A DNA stretch of 9,764 bases from positions 1-9,764 of the forward strand of contig JAEVYR010000155.1 in NCBI GenBank assembly GCA_023392645.1, written 5' to 3'. Positions 1 to 6,568 of this stretch are shown in pieces. The notes below the pieces were generated by a model. It searched no databases. It was given only the letters and a program-made list of their open reading frames with translations, and had not been told where the DNA came from. The position numbers and the translations under genes are program-made. The first letter of the stretch is position 1, and every line of letters starts with the position of its first letter. The DNA comes from Chloroflexota bacterium. Lineage in GTDB: Bacteria; Chloroflexota; Chloroflexia; Thermomicrobiales; UBA6265.

Positions 1-224
1 TCGATGTACCGTGCATCGTGCGCATGCTCTATGCGCACGCGATCGTGCTTCGCGGTTGACCAGCGCAAGACATCCTCGGAAATGCCGAGGCGGGCTTTCG
101 TTGCCGCCGGGACCACCACGCGAGCCCCGGGGTCTTCCCACGGCATCACCGCAACCTCGGCACCACCCCAGATGCCGTTCTCGTCGCGCCGCACGCGTGG
201 GTTGGCCGGGTGCGTCTCGTTCAT
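1..224 (-). CDS. Hypothetical protein, N-terminal part, runs off left edge
   Basis: The first 74 codons of a minus-strand gene are visible, starting at the ATG at 224-222 and continuing past the window edge. The peptide begins MNETHPANPRVRRDENGIWG and later contains RLGISEDVLRW and RVRIEHAHDARY. Codon third positions are strongly G/C, as in the confident genes here, and no stop interrupts the frame; the opposite strand translates to arginine- and serine-rich nonsense. There is no signal peptide or membrane segment. The region before the start is G-rich (GTGGGGTGGGA) but has no textbook Shine-Dalgarno site. I do not recognise the family. It points the same way as the transport operon but is separated from it by about 540 bases with repeats, so it is probably a separate transcription unit. 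Confidence 0.6.
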   Translation of the reverse strand, partial: MNETHPANPRVRRDENGIWGGAEVAVMPWEDPGARVVVPAATKARLGISEDVLRWSTAKHDRVRIEHAHDARYI

Positions 225-403
225 TCCCACCCCACAGGACCTGGCGCTCGCTCCGCCGGCAGACACCCATACGCGACAACGGATCGTGCGCGCCGCACGA
301 AGTCGTGGAGTGTGCCCCGCATATCCCAACGCGGCCGCGCAAGATACCCCACGGCGCGCACGCAGCCACAACGCCCGGGCCGGCATGGGGCTCGTGGAAC
401 AGT

Positions 404-440
404 GTCGCATCCTGTCTTCGGATGGGCTGAGGATTGAAAC
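404..440 (+). repeat. Single CRISPR-repeat-like unit
   Basis: This 37-base unit starts GTCGCATCC, has a short internal stem (CATCC at 408-412 against GGATG at 419-423) and ends GAGGATTGAAAC. The GGATTGAAAC end and GT[C/T]GCA start are the ends expected of many type I CRISPR repeats. Exactly 37 bases later, at 478, GTTGCACC begins a second stretch with a CACC/GGTG stem, but its 3' half does not match. No further unit is visible upstream and no cas gene lies in the window. It could be the decayed end of an array, an orphan repeat, or coincidence. Confidence 0.3.
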
Positions 441-601
441 GTCGTGTGCGGTGTACCGCTTCTTGCGACATTCGTCGGTTGCACCGTAGCGCCTCAGGTG
501 GTGACGCCCACCGGCAATCACCCCAAGCCGCTTTCGCCCAGGCTTCGGCCTGACTGACCTCAGCCGGACGTGGTGTGATGGTCTTCGGGAATCCCGCCTT
601 T

Positions 602-641
602 GGGACGGCGGCGACCCCGCGCACCTGGGCGCGGGGCTACG
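602..641. repeat. Direct repeat copy A with perfect hairpin
   Basis: This copy matches 692-730 almost base for base (one C/T change and a one-base length difference plus a change near the end), with a period of 90. Inside it, CCCCGCGC at 615-622 and GCGCGGGG at 629-636 form a perfect 8-bp stem around the loop ACCTGG. It lies 3' of the minus-strand transport operon. It may be a small interspersed intergenic repeat and might act as a weak 3'-end structure, but there is no adjoining T-tract. Confidence 0.7.
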
Positions 642-691
642 GGCTGATCAGGTGGCACCCATCCAGCGGCCAAGAAGCGCGCGTCGCGTGG

Positions 692-730
692 GGGACGGCG
701 GCGACCCTGCGCACCTGGGCGCGCGCTACG
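692..730. repeat. Direct repeat copy B
   Basis: This is the second copy of the 40-base element at 602-641. The shared core runs from GGGACGGCGGCGACCC through GCACCTGGGCGCG to GCTACG. Its hairpin is degraded: the arms are CCCTGCGC and GCGCGCGC. It ends only 33 bases from the stop codon of the last permease gene, so it would be in the 3' untranslated part of the operon transcript. Confidence 0.65.
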
Positions 731-763
731 CGGTGCTTCCCGCGACGTTGACCCGGACGCGCA

Positions 764-1657
764 TCACCCCTTCAGGCCGGAGCGGGTCAGTGCCTGGATG
801 AACTGGCGCTGCAACGCCAGGAAGACGATGAAGATCGGGATGAGGCTCGACACCGCCCCCGCCGAGATCAGCGCCGCGCTGAACCCGCCGCTCTCGTCGA
901 AGTACCGCGTCAGCCCCAGCGGGATCGTGAACTTGTCCTCCGAGGTCAGCATCACCAGCGGCGTCTCGTAATCGTTCCAGCTCCAGACGAACGCCAGGAT
1001 CGCCAGCGACGCCAGCGCCGGCTTCGACATCGGCAGCACGATCTGCCACCAGATCTTCAGCTCGTTGGCGCCGTCCACCCGCGCCGCATCGGTGATGTCC
1101 TGCGGGATCGTCAGGAAGAACTGCCGCAGCAGGAACGTCCCGAACACGGTGAAGATGCCCGGCAGGATCAGCGCCCACAGCGTGTCGTAGATGCCGAGCT
1201 GGCGGTAGAGGATGAAGCGCGGCACCAGCAGCATCTGGTGCGGGATGATCAGCGTGCTCACGTAGAGAATGAAGATCGCGTCTCGCCCGCGGAATTTCAG
1301 CCGCGAGAAGGCGTAGGCCGCCAGCGACGCCGTCAGCAGCTCGCCCACCACCCGCGCGATGGCGACGATCAGCGAGTTGCCGATGTACTTCGTCAGCGGA
1401 TACTTGCCCGTCCAGACCTCGACGTAGTTTGCCCACGTCACCGGGTCGGGGATCCACTGCACCGGCAGCCGGAAGACGTCGATCTCGCGCTTGAGCGACG
1501 ACACCACCATCCACACGAACGGCATCAGGAACAACAGCGCGACCGTCCACATCACAATGCTGATCACCGTCCAGCGGACGCGGTCTTCCCGCGTCATCAC
1601 CTGGTCGGTGTTCAGCCGGATTCTCGGGCGCGGCAGGCGCGACGCGCGGGTTGCCAT
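764..1657 (-). CDS. Carbohydrate ABC transporter permease, MalG type
   Basis: This 297-residue inner-membrane permease is the second half of a sugar-import channel. The MalG/CUT1 signature is clear: one hydrophobic helix near residues 30-53, a periplasmic stretch, then the transmembrane core from about 92 to 280. The cytoplasmic EAA loop at about 190-210 (DAARVDGANELKIWWQIVLP) docks on the ATPase. The C-terminus TRSGLKG resembles the usual end of this subfamily (AGAVKG-like). The ATG at 1657 is preceded by GAAGGAA about 8 bases upstream. It is the last gene of the minus-strand operon, 114 bases after the partner permease, and that gap holds GC-rich hairpins. Length is typical. Substrate cannot be read from the sequence. 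Confidence 0.93.
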   Translation of the reverse strand: MATRASRLPRPRIRLNTDQVMTREDRVRWTVISIVMWTVALLFLMPFVWMVVSSLKREIDVFRLPVQWIPDPVTWANYVEVWTGKYPLTKYIGNSLIVAIARVVGELLTASLAAYAFSRLKFRGRDAIFILYVSTLIIPHQMLLVPRFILYRQLGIYDTLWALILPGIFTVFGTFLLRQFFLTIPQDITDAARVDGANELKIWWQIVLPMSKPALASLAILAFVWSWNDYETPLVMLTSEDKFTIPLGLTRYFDESGGFSAALISAGAVSSLIPIFIVFLALQRQFIQALTRSGLKG

Positions 1658-1771
1658 GACGATGTTCCTTCATTCGCAGGGGCGACCACAGGGCGGCAGC
1701 ACCGCCAGGGACAGCGAACCATTGGCCGGCACAGGGCCGGCGCTACAGGGACCAGCGCTGCGCCCGCCCTC
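1658..1771. repeat. Hairpin-rich spacer between the two permease genes
   Basis: The gap between the permease genes contains GGCGG/CCGCC at 1692-1706 around a 5-base loop, and GGCCGGC at 1724-1730 repeated at 1735-1741, which can also pair as CCGGC/GCCGG. Adjacent permease genes usually touch or overlap, so a 114-base spacer full of dyads looks like insertion of a small interspersed repeat. On the transcript it could protect or attenuate message, but no T-run marks it as a terminator. Confidence 0.5.
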
Positions 1772-2716
1772 CTATCCGTAATACACACCACGGCGCTGGA
1801 CCCGCCACAACAGCATCGTCATCACGAGGATCACCAGGAACATCACCCACGCCACCGCCGAGGCATAGCCGAACTCGTAGAACCGAAACCCGTGCAGGTA
1901 AACGTAGTACGACAGCACGGTTGTCGAGGATCCCGGTCCGCCCTGCGTCATCAGGTTGATCATTCCGAACGACTGCGACGCCCCGATGAACCCGGTCACG
2001 ATCAGGAAAAAGCTCGTCGGTGTCAGGAACGGGAAGGTGATCACCTTGAACCGCTCGAAGGTGCCGGCGCCATCCAGCGCTGCCGCCTCGTGCAGGTCCG
2101 GCGGCACATCCTGCAGCGCCGCCATGTAGATCACCGCCGCGTAGCCGGCGCCCTGCCAGACCGCCATGATGATCAGCGCCGTCAGCGCCCACCGCGACGA
2201 CGCCAGCCACACGGGCGGGTTGTCGATGCCGAGCGACATCAGGAAGCGGTTGATCGGCCCGAAACGCGGGTCGTAGAGCAGGATCCACGTCGAGGCGATC
2301 GCCACCGAGTTGGCGATGAACGGGATGAAGAAAATCAGCCGCAGCACCGCCCGCCCCGGAATCGGCCCGTTCAACGCCAGCGCCACCATCAACCCCAGCG
2401 CCGTGGTCAAGGGCACGCTGGCGCCGGCGTAGAACAGCGTGCGCCCGCCGCTGGCCCAGAAATCGTCTGCGGTGAGGAGGTTGCGAAAATTCTCGAGCCC
2501 GACCCAGGTGATTCCGTCCAGCCCGGAAATCACGTCCCACTCGGCGAAGGAGATCGCCAGCGAAAAGAGCAGCGGGAAGAAGGTGAAGATCGCGAAGCCG
2601 ATCAGGTTGGGCGCGATGAACGCCCAACCGATCCACGACGCCGGCTCGGGGGAGCGACGCCGTCGCCGCGCCCCCTTGCCAACCTGTGCGAGTGTTCCGG
2701 CGGGTGTGCTGGCCAC
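1772..2716 (-). CDS. Sugar ABC transporter permease, MalF type
   Basis: This 314-residue permease is the first half of the channel. An arginine-rich N-terminus (residues 17-21) precedes a first helix at about 29-57 (WIGWAFIAPNLIGFAIFTFF). Further helices follow at roughly 95-116, 125-147, 175-200, 232-250 and 285-305. The EAA loop lies at about 210-229 (EAAALDGAGTFERFKVITFP), and QGGPG near 258-262 is typical of CUT1 MalF-like proteins. The start is GTG at 2716, only two bases after the stop of the binding-protein gene, with no strong Shine-Dalgarno site, so translation is probably coupled to the upstream gene. It pairs with the MalG-type protein encoded next and needs an ATPase that is not encoded in this window. 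Confidence 0.93.
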   Translation of the reverse strand: MASTPAGTLAQVGKGARRRRRSPEPASWIGWAFIAPNLIGFAIFTFFPLLFSLAISFAEWDVISGLDGITWVGLENFRNLLTADDFWASGGRTLFYAGASVPLTTALGLMVALALNGPIPGRAVLRLIFFIPFIANSVAIASTWILLYDPRFGPINRFLMSLGIDNPPVWLASSRWALTALIIMAVWQGAGYAAVIYMAALQDVPPDLHEAAALDGAGTFERFKVITFPFLTPTSFFLIVTGFIGASQSFGMINLMTQGGPGSSTTVLSYYVYLHGFRFYEFGYASAVAWVMFLVILVMTMLLWRVQRRGVYYG

Positions 2717-2718
2717 GC

Positions 2719-4062
2719 CTACGCGCTCGCCGACGCGATCGCCTCATCGGCCTTCGACTTGATCTCGTCGATGCACGCGTCGATGTCGATCTCGCCGATC
2801 AGGTAGCGATCCGAGGTCCCCTGCACGATCTGCTGAATCTCCGCCCCGGCGACGAGCACGGTGTCGCTGAAAAGCAGGATGTCCGGGTCGAAGGCCGCCG
2901 CCTTGAACGACTCGACATCGTACCGCTCCTCCGGATTCTCGCCGAGCAGCCCGGCCACCACCGTATCCTCGTCGGTGCCCGGGAAGGCCGGCATCTTGCC
3001 GGAGGTCAGGTAGTACTGCGCGCCGTCGGTGATGCGGTACTTGATGAACTCCCAGGCGGCGTCCTGCTTCTCCGACGACGGGTTCATCGTGATCCAGTTG
3101 CCGGTCGTGCCGGTGTTGTAGGCCGGATCGGCATCCGCGGGCACCGGCAGCGGCAGCGTGGTGGTGATGAAGTCGTGCGGGAACGCTTCCTCGTCGTTGA
3201 TGTAGCGCATCACCCAGAACGCGGTCGGCCAGAACGCGACCTGGTCGGTCAGGTAGAGGTTCTGCTGGTACACGCGGAGGTTGCGCGCGAGCACATCGGT
3301 CCACGGGAACGAGCTGCCGGCGTCGATCATCGCCCGGTGCGTCTCCCACCACTGCCGGAACGCCGGGTGGTCGAAGTTGGATTCGGTCGCACCCTCTTTG
3401 TACCAGTAGTTGCTGCCGAGGATTTGCCGGGCGATGTCGGTGGGCGAGTAGGCGCCGTAGGCGAAGTCGCCGGAGAGCTCGCTGGCCAGCGCGGTGAAGT
3501 CGTCGACGGTCCAGGCGTCCGGAATCGTCACGCCGGCGTTGTCGAGCAGCGTCTGGTTGGCGAAGATCACCACCGGCTCGCGCACGCAGGCGATGGCGTA
3601 GGTGCCATCCTCGCCGAACGCCGCCTCGGGCTCGTTGGCGAGCCAGTCGGCGATCGGCTGCTCCCCTTCGATGTAGGTCGACAGGTCGGCCACCGCGCCG
3701 GCGCCGATGCGCTGCGCCAGCCGGGGGTTGCCGTACATCTGGACGACGTCGATCGGCGTGCCGCCCTGCAGCGCGGTGTCAAGCTGGGTGTTGCCGGTGT
3801 CGTCGTTGACGTACCGGGTGTACGTCACCTTGATGTCCGGCTGCGACTCGTTGAACGCGGCGACGAGATCGCCGGGGCCGCTCTCCTCGGGCTCACCGCC
3901 CCAGAACTGGAGATCGATTGGGCCGTCCTGGCGGAAGTTGAGCATCGGCGCGGCGTAGGTCGGCGACGCGGCGACACCGGCGGCGGTCACCGATGCCGCG
4001 GCGGCCATGCCGAACGTCTGGCGACGGGTGTATCGACGGGTGACGTTGGACTTCGCTGACAT
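2719..4062 (-). CDS. Extracellular sugar-binding protein of ABC transporter
   Basis: This 447-residue family-1 solute-binding protein would capture the substrate outside the membrane and hand it to the two permeases. The N-terminus MSAKSNVTRRYTRRQTFGMA followed by an alanine-rich hydrophobic segment looks like a Tat signal (TRRQTFG at 12-18), with a likely signal-peptidase I site after TYA near residue 37. No lipobox cysteine is present. The mature part starts with PIDLQFWGGEPEESGPGD, and a typical block DVVQMYGNPRLAQRIGAG follows at about 105-122. I chose the ATG at 4062 because AGGAGAGGG lies five bases upstream (4076-4068); the frame stays open to 4158 but that extension has no site and would bury the signal peptide. 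It is encoded immediately before the permeases. Confidence 0.92.
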   Translation of the reverse strand: MSAKSNVTRRYTRRQTFGMAAAASVTAAGVAASPTYAAPMLNFRQDGPIDLQFWGGEPEESGPGDLVAAFNESQPDIKVTYTRYVNDDTGNTQLDTALQGGTPIDVVQMYGNPRLAQRIGAGAVADLSTYIEGEQPIADWLANEPEAAFGEDGTYAIACVREPVVIFANQTLLDNAGVTIPDAWTVDDFTALASELSGDFAYGAYSPTDIARQILGSNYWYKEGATESNFDHPAFRQWWETHRAMIDAGSSFPWTDVLARNLRVYQQNLYLTDQVAFWPTAFWVMRYINDEEAFPHDFITTTLPLPVPADADPAYNTGTTGNWITMNPSSEKQDAAWEFIKYRITDGAQYYLTSGKMPAFPGTDEDTVVAGLLGENPEERYDVESFKAAAFDPDILLFSDTVLVAGAEIQQIVQGTSDRYLIGEIDIDACIDEIKSKADEAIASASA

Positions 4063-4067
4063 GGATT

Positions 4068-4076
4068 CCCTCTCCT
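4068..4076 (-). promoter_or_regulatory. Ribosome binding site fixing the binding-protein start
   Basis: On the minus strand AGGAGAGGG stands five bases before the ATG at 4062. It decides between this start and the open-frame extension to 4158. Confidence 0.8.
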
Positions 4077-4107
4077 GCATGAATCGCTCGATGTGCCACT
4101 GTGCTGC

Positions 4108-4177
4108 CGTAGGGGCGAATTCGGTAACGATCTCGTCCGGCCGCCCGCAGGGCGGCATCCGGTGGGGCCCCTCTACG
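4108..4177. repeat. Imperfect palindromic element between FAD enzyme and binding-protein genes
   Basis: Outer arms CGTAGGGGC (4108-4116) and GCCCCTCTACG (4167-4177) pair apart from a two-base bulge. They enclose a perfect 7-bp inner hairpin, GCCGCCC at 4140-4146 and GGGCGGC at 4150-4156 with loop GCA. The right arm runs into the stop codon of the FAD oxidoreductase gene (4175-4173). The element sits in the 110-base gap before the binding-protein gene, where many sugar operons carry a stem that sets the level of binding protein against its neighbours. Whether it does so here is inference; it also resembles short interspersed repeats. Confidence 0.55.
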
Positions 4178-6551
4178 TCGCGTTCCGACCGACGTCAGCC
4201 TCCTTTCCCCCATCTTCAGCTTCCGGTGGATAGACGCGAATCTCGACGACGCGCGCGGTGGCGGCGCCGTTGGTCGCGGTGATGGTCAGCGTGAGCGCAT
4301 CGACGCCGGAAATCTCCGCGTCATGCACGCGACGGCGCTGGTGGTTGCCGGTCACCTCGGCGACGGACCGCTCCGCACCGCCCGCGCAGGCAGCGATGCG
4401 ATAGTCGCGCGCCAGGCAGAGGAATGGTCCCTCCCACACCCAGCCACTCAGTTGGGAATCAAACGTCACCTCGACGCGACCGATGTCGACCGGCTGCTCC
4501 CAGCGCAGCGTCACCGACTGCGGCAGCGCCGCGGCCGGGTCGGACACCCAGAGGTTGGTCGCCTGCTCGGGCCGGGTGACGCCGGAAACGATGTTGTCGG
4601 GACCGTACGGCGTGCTGACGGGGTCGCTCGCGACGACGAGCGAGCCGTGAATCCAGCGCCAGTAGCCCAGCTCGGCATCCCAGATGCCCGCCTGGGTGCC
4701 CGGCGGCTCCTGCGTCGAGATCGCCCACGACACCCCCTCGACCGGCTCCAGCACGACCACGACGGGTCGATTCGGCTCGCACGCCAGCGGCGATTCCGGC
4801 CGGAACGCGACCATCGATGTCCCCGGCGCGACCGTCGCCTCCAGCGTCGCCAGCGTCTCGCCGCCCGGGTCGAGCGGTCCGAAATCGCGCAACTGCCGCG
4901 CCTGGCGGATCTGCGCGCGAACCGTGACCGGCGCATCGGTGTCGGAGACGAGCCGCACGGAGACGGCGTCGAGCCGGTCGCCGCTCATCACCATCGCCTG
5001 CCCCACCAGCCGGTCGAGCGGGATCGCGCGATCCTCACCGCCGGTGCCGTGACCGATGCCCTTGTGCTCGGGCACGCTGAGACCGGCCTCCTCCCACCGC
5101 ATCTCCGGGTCGATCCGCAGCGCCGCCTCGCTGGTTGCGGTGATGGTGACATCGTCGCGCCGGGCGAGGTCGCAGCCGTCGGCGCTGGGCCGCAGCGGCA
5201 GGTAGAGCCCCTCGCGCAGCAGCTGCTCCTGCAGGGCCGCGATGCCGGGCGCGTCGTTGGCAAGCTCCCGTGGCGTCTGCCCGCTCGCCAGCGCCAGCGC
5301 GGCAGCGTTGCCGGCCGCCTCGCCGATCACGGCGCAGGTCTTCATCACGCGGGTGGTGCCGTGGGCGACATGCGTCGTGCTGATGTCGCGCCCGGCCAGG
5401 AAGAGGTTGCTGACCGTGCGGCTGTACAGCGCCCGCAGCGGAATGCCGTAGAGACCGGGCAGCGGGGGCTGCGTGCAGGGCTTGTCGGAGGAATAGACGC
5501 CGTCCGGCGCGTGCAGGTCGATCGGCCAGCCGCCGTGGGTGACGACGTCGGCCGGCACGCCGTCCAGCCCGAGCATGACATCGCCCTCGGTCATGATGTG
5601 GTCGCCCTCGAAGCGGCGGCTCTCGCGCTTGCCGGGCAGGTGCCCGACCCAGTCGAGCGTCCACGTCGCCGCGCGCTCGCGCACACCAGGCACGGTGCAG
5701 TGGTTCTTGATGTGATCCCACACGCCGAAGACGGCGCGGTGGAGCTCCTTGCGAATCTCCTCGTTGTCGGTGATCGTGTCGACGGTGCCGCCCCACTCGA
5801 TCCACCAGTAGCCCGCCTCGAAATTCTCGTGCGTGCGGTAGGGCAGCGACTCCTCGTCGGGAAAGATGTGCGCCCACTCGGGCGGCACGAACGGCACCGG
5901 CCGGCCGACGTCGCGCGCGGCGAACATGATCGGCGAGCCGAGCACGATATCGTCCGCTTCCTCCGGTGCCCACGACTCGTTGAACTCCGATCGCGCCTCG
6001 CGGCCGTAGCGGTACGGCGCGCCGGCCTGCATCGCCACGAAGCCGTCGCCGGTGGCGTCCACCAGCATGTCGCACGCGATGCGAAAGACCTTCTCGGTGC
6101 CCTGCTGGACGGCCAGGATGGCGTCGATCCGCCGCTCATACCCCCCGTCCGCGATCTCCGAGGTAGACACGCCGATCACGCGGGTATTCAGCAACAGCTC
6201 CAGGGTCGGCTCGACCTCGGCCATCTCCCCGAGCACCACATCCCAGAAGGGGTAGTGGTTGCCGTTGAACTGGCGCAGGCCGTAGCTGCGGGCACGCACC
6301 TCGAGGAAGAGCTCCTCGATGATGCCGGTTTCGCGGGCATCGCGGTGGTAGCCACTCATCGACGCGCCGACCGGCCCGACCCGAATCTCGCTGCTGCTGT
6401 TGCCGCCGAGCACCGGCCGCTCCTGGATCAGCGCGACCGAGACACCCCGGCGGGCGGCGGCGATGGCGGCGCAGGCGCCCGCCAGGCCGCCCCCGACGAC
6501 GACGAGACCGAATTTCCGCTCGTCCGTAACAGCGATTCCGGTGCGTTCCAT
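4173..6551 (-). CDS. FAD-dependent oxidoreductase with discoidin-like C-terminus
   Basis: This 792-residue protein has an N-terminal FAD-binding Rossmann fold: VVVGGGLAGACAAIAAARRG at 17-36 carries the GxGxxG (G20, G22, G25), E44 falls where the ribose-binding acid is expected, and GGNSSSEIR follows at 49-57. DATGDG at 165-170 and NLFLAGRD near 382-389 with AAGNAAALA at about 412-420 are the later FAD contacts. This matches the FAD_oxidored family (PF12831). From about 630 to 774 the sequence looks like a discoidin/F5-8C-type beta-sandwich (NLWVSDP, PVDIGRVEVTFDSQL, NHQRRRVHD, ARVVEIRVY). There is no signal peptide, so it is probably cytoplasmic. It starts 14 bases after the repressor gene. 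The substrate is unknown; oxidation of a sugar or sugar-derived acid is an inference from neighbours. Confidence 0.9.
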   Translation of the reverse strand: MERTGIAVTDERKFGLVVVGGGLAGACAAIAAARRGVSVALIQERPVLGGNSSSEIRVGPVGASMSGYHRDARETGIIEELFLEVRARSYGLRQFNGNHYPFWDVVLGEMAEVEPTLELLLNTRVIGVSTSEIADGGYERRIDAILAVQQGTEKVFRIACDMLVDATGDGFVAMQAGAPYRYGREARSEFNESWAPEEADDIVLGSPIMFAARDVGRPVPFVPPEWAHIFPDEESLPYRTHENFEAGYWWIEWGGTVDTITDNEEIRKELHRAVFGVWDHIKNHCTVPGVRERAATWTLDWVGHLPGKRESRRFEGDHIMTEGDVMLGLDGVPADVVTHGGWPIDLHAPDGVYSSDKPCTQPPLPGLYGIPLRALYSRTVSNLFLAGRDISTTHVAHGTTRVMKTCAVIGEAAGNAAALALASGQTPRELANDAPGIAALQEQLLREGLYLPLRPSADGCDLARRDDVTITATSEAALRIDPEMRWEEAGLSVPEHKGIGHGTGGEDRAIPLDRLVGQAMVMSGDRLDAVSVRLVSDTDAPVTVRAQIRQARQLRDFGPLDPGGETLATLEATVAPGTSMVAFRPESPLACEPNRPVVVVLEPVEGVSWAISTQEPPGTQAGIWDAELGYWRWIHGSLVVASDPVSTPYGPDNIVSGVTRPEQATNLWVSDPAAALPQSVTLRWEQPVDIGRVEVTFDSQLSGWVWEGPFLCLARDYRIAACAGGAERSVAEVTGNHQRRRVHDAEISGVDALTLTITATNGAATARVVEIRVYPPEAEDGGKEADVGRNAT

Positions 6552-6561
6552 CTGATCGATT

Positions 6562-6568
6562 CTCCTCA
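6562..6568 (-). promoter_or_regulatory. Ribosome binding site overlapping the repressor stop codon
   Basis: TGAGGAG on the minus strand combines the stop codon of the LacI-family gene (TGA, 6568-6566) with the Shine-Dalgarno sequence GAGGAG (6567-6562) of the FAD oxidoreductase gene, ten bases before its ATG at 6551. Ribosomes finishing the repressor would land on the next start, so the two proteins are probably translationally coupled. Confidence 0.7.

Larger units (their letters stand above)
225..763. other. Gene-free stretch with repeats and dyads
   Basis: No reading frame here has convincing protein character on either strand. The stretch contains a perfect 7-bp dyad with a 3-base loop at 284-300 (TCGTGCG/CGCACGA), a CRISPR-repeat-like unit at 404-440, a possible second degenerate unit from 478, a 5-bp stem closed by a TTCG loop at 539-552 (CAGGC/GCCTG), a palindrome CGGGAATCCCG at 586-596, and two copies of a direct repeat at 602-641 and 692-730. 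It separates the 3' end of the transport operon from the left-edge gene. None of the hairpins has a T-run on the minus-strand exit side, so I see no intrinsic terminator for the operon. Confidence 0.6.

Noticed and set aside
4..489. 161-codon open frame on the plus strand
   Set aside because: Its first 220 bases oppose the more protein-like minus-strand frame starting at 224, and the translation is Arg/Ser/Pro-rich without domain character.
615..636. Intrinsic terminator for the transport operon
   Set aside because: The 8-bp GC stem is perfect, but no T-run follows on the minus-strand exit side.
225..763. Full CRISPR array
   Set aside because: Only one convincing repeat unit is present; the second is partial and degenerate and there are no cas genes, so only an isolated repeat-like unit is reported.
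1238..2806. 522-codon open frame on the plus strand
   Set aside because: It is antisense to the two permease genes, with Arg/His/Gln-rich low-complexity translation.
2686..4059. 457-codon open frame on the plus strand
   Set aside because: It is antisense to the binding-protein gene; long open shadow frames are common at this base composition.
4063..4158. N-terminal extension of the binding protein to 4158
   Set aside because: It would put 32 residues before the signal peptide and cross the palindromic element; the strong ribosome site points to the start at 4062.
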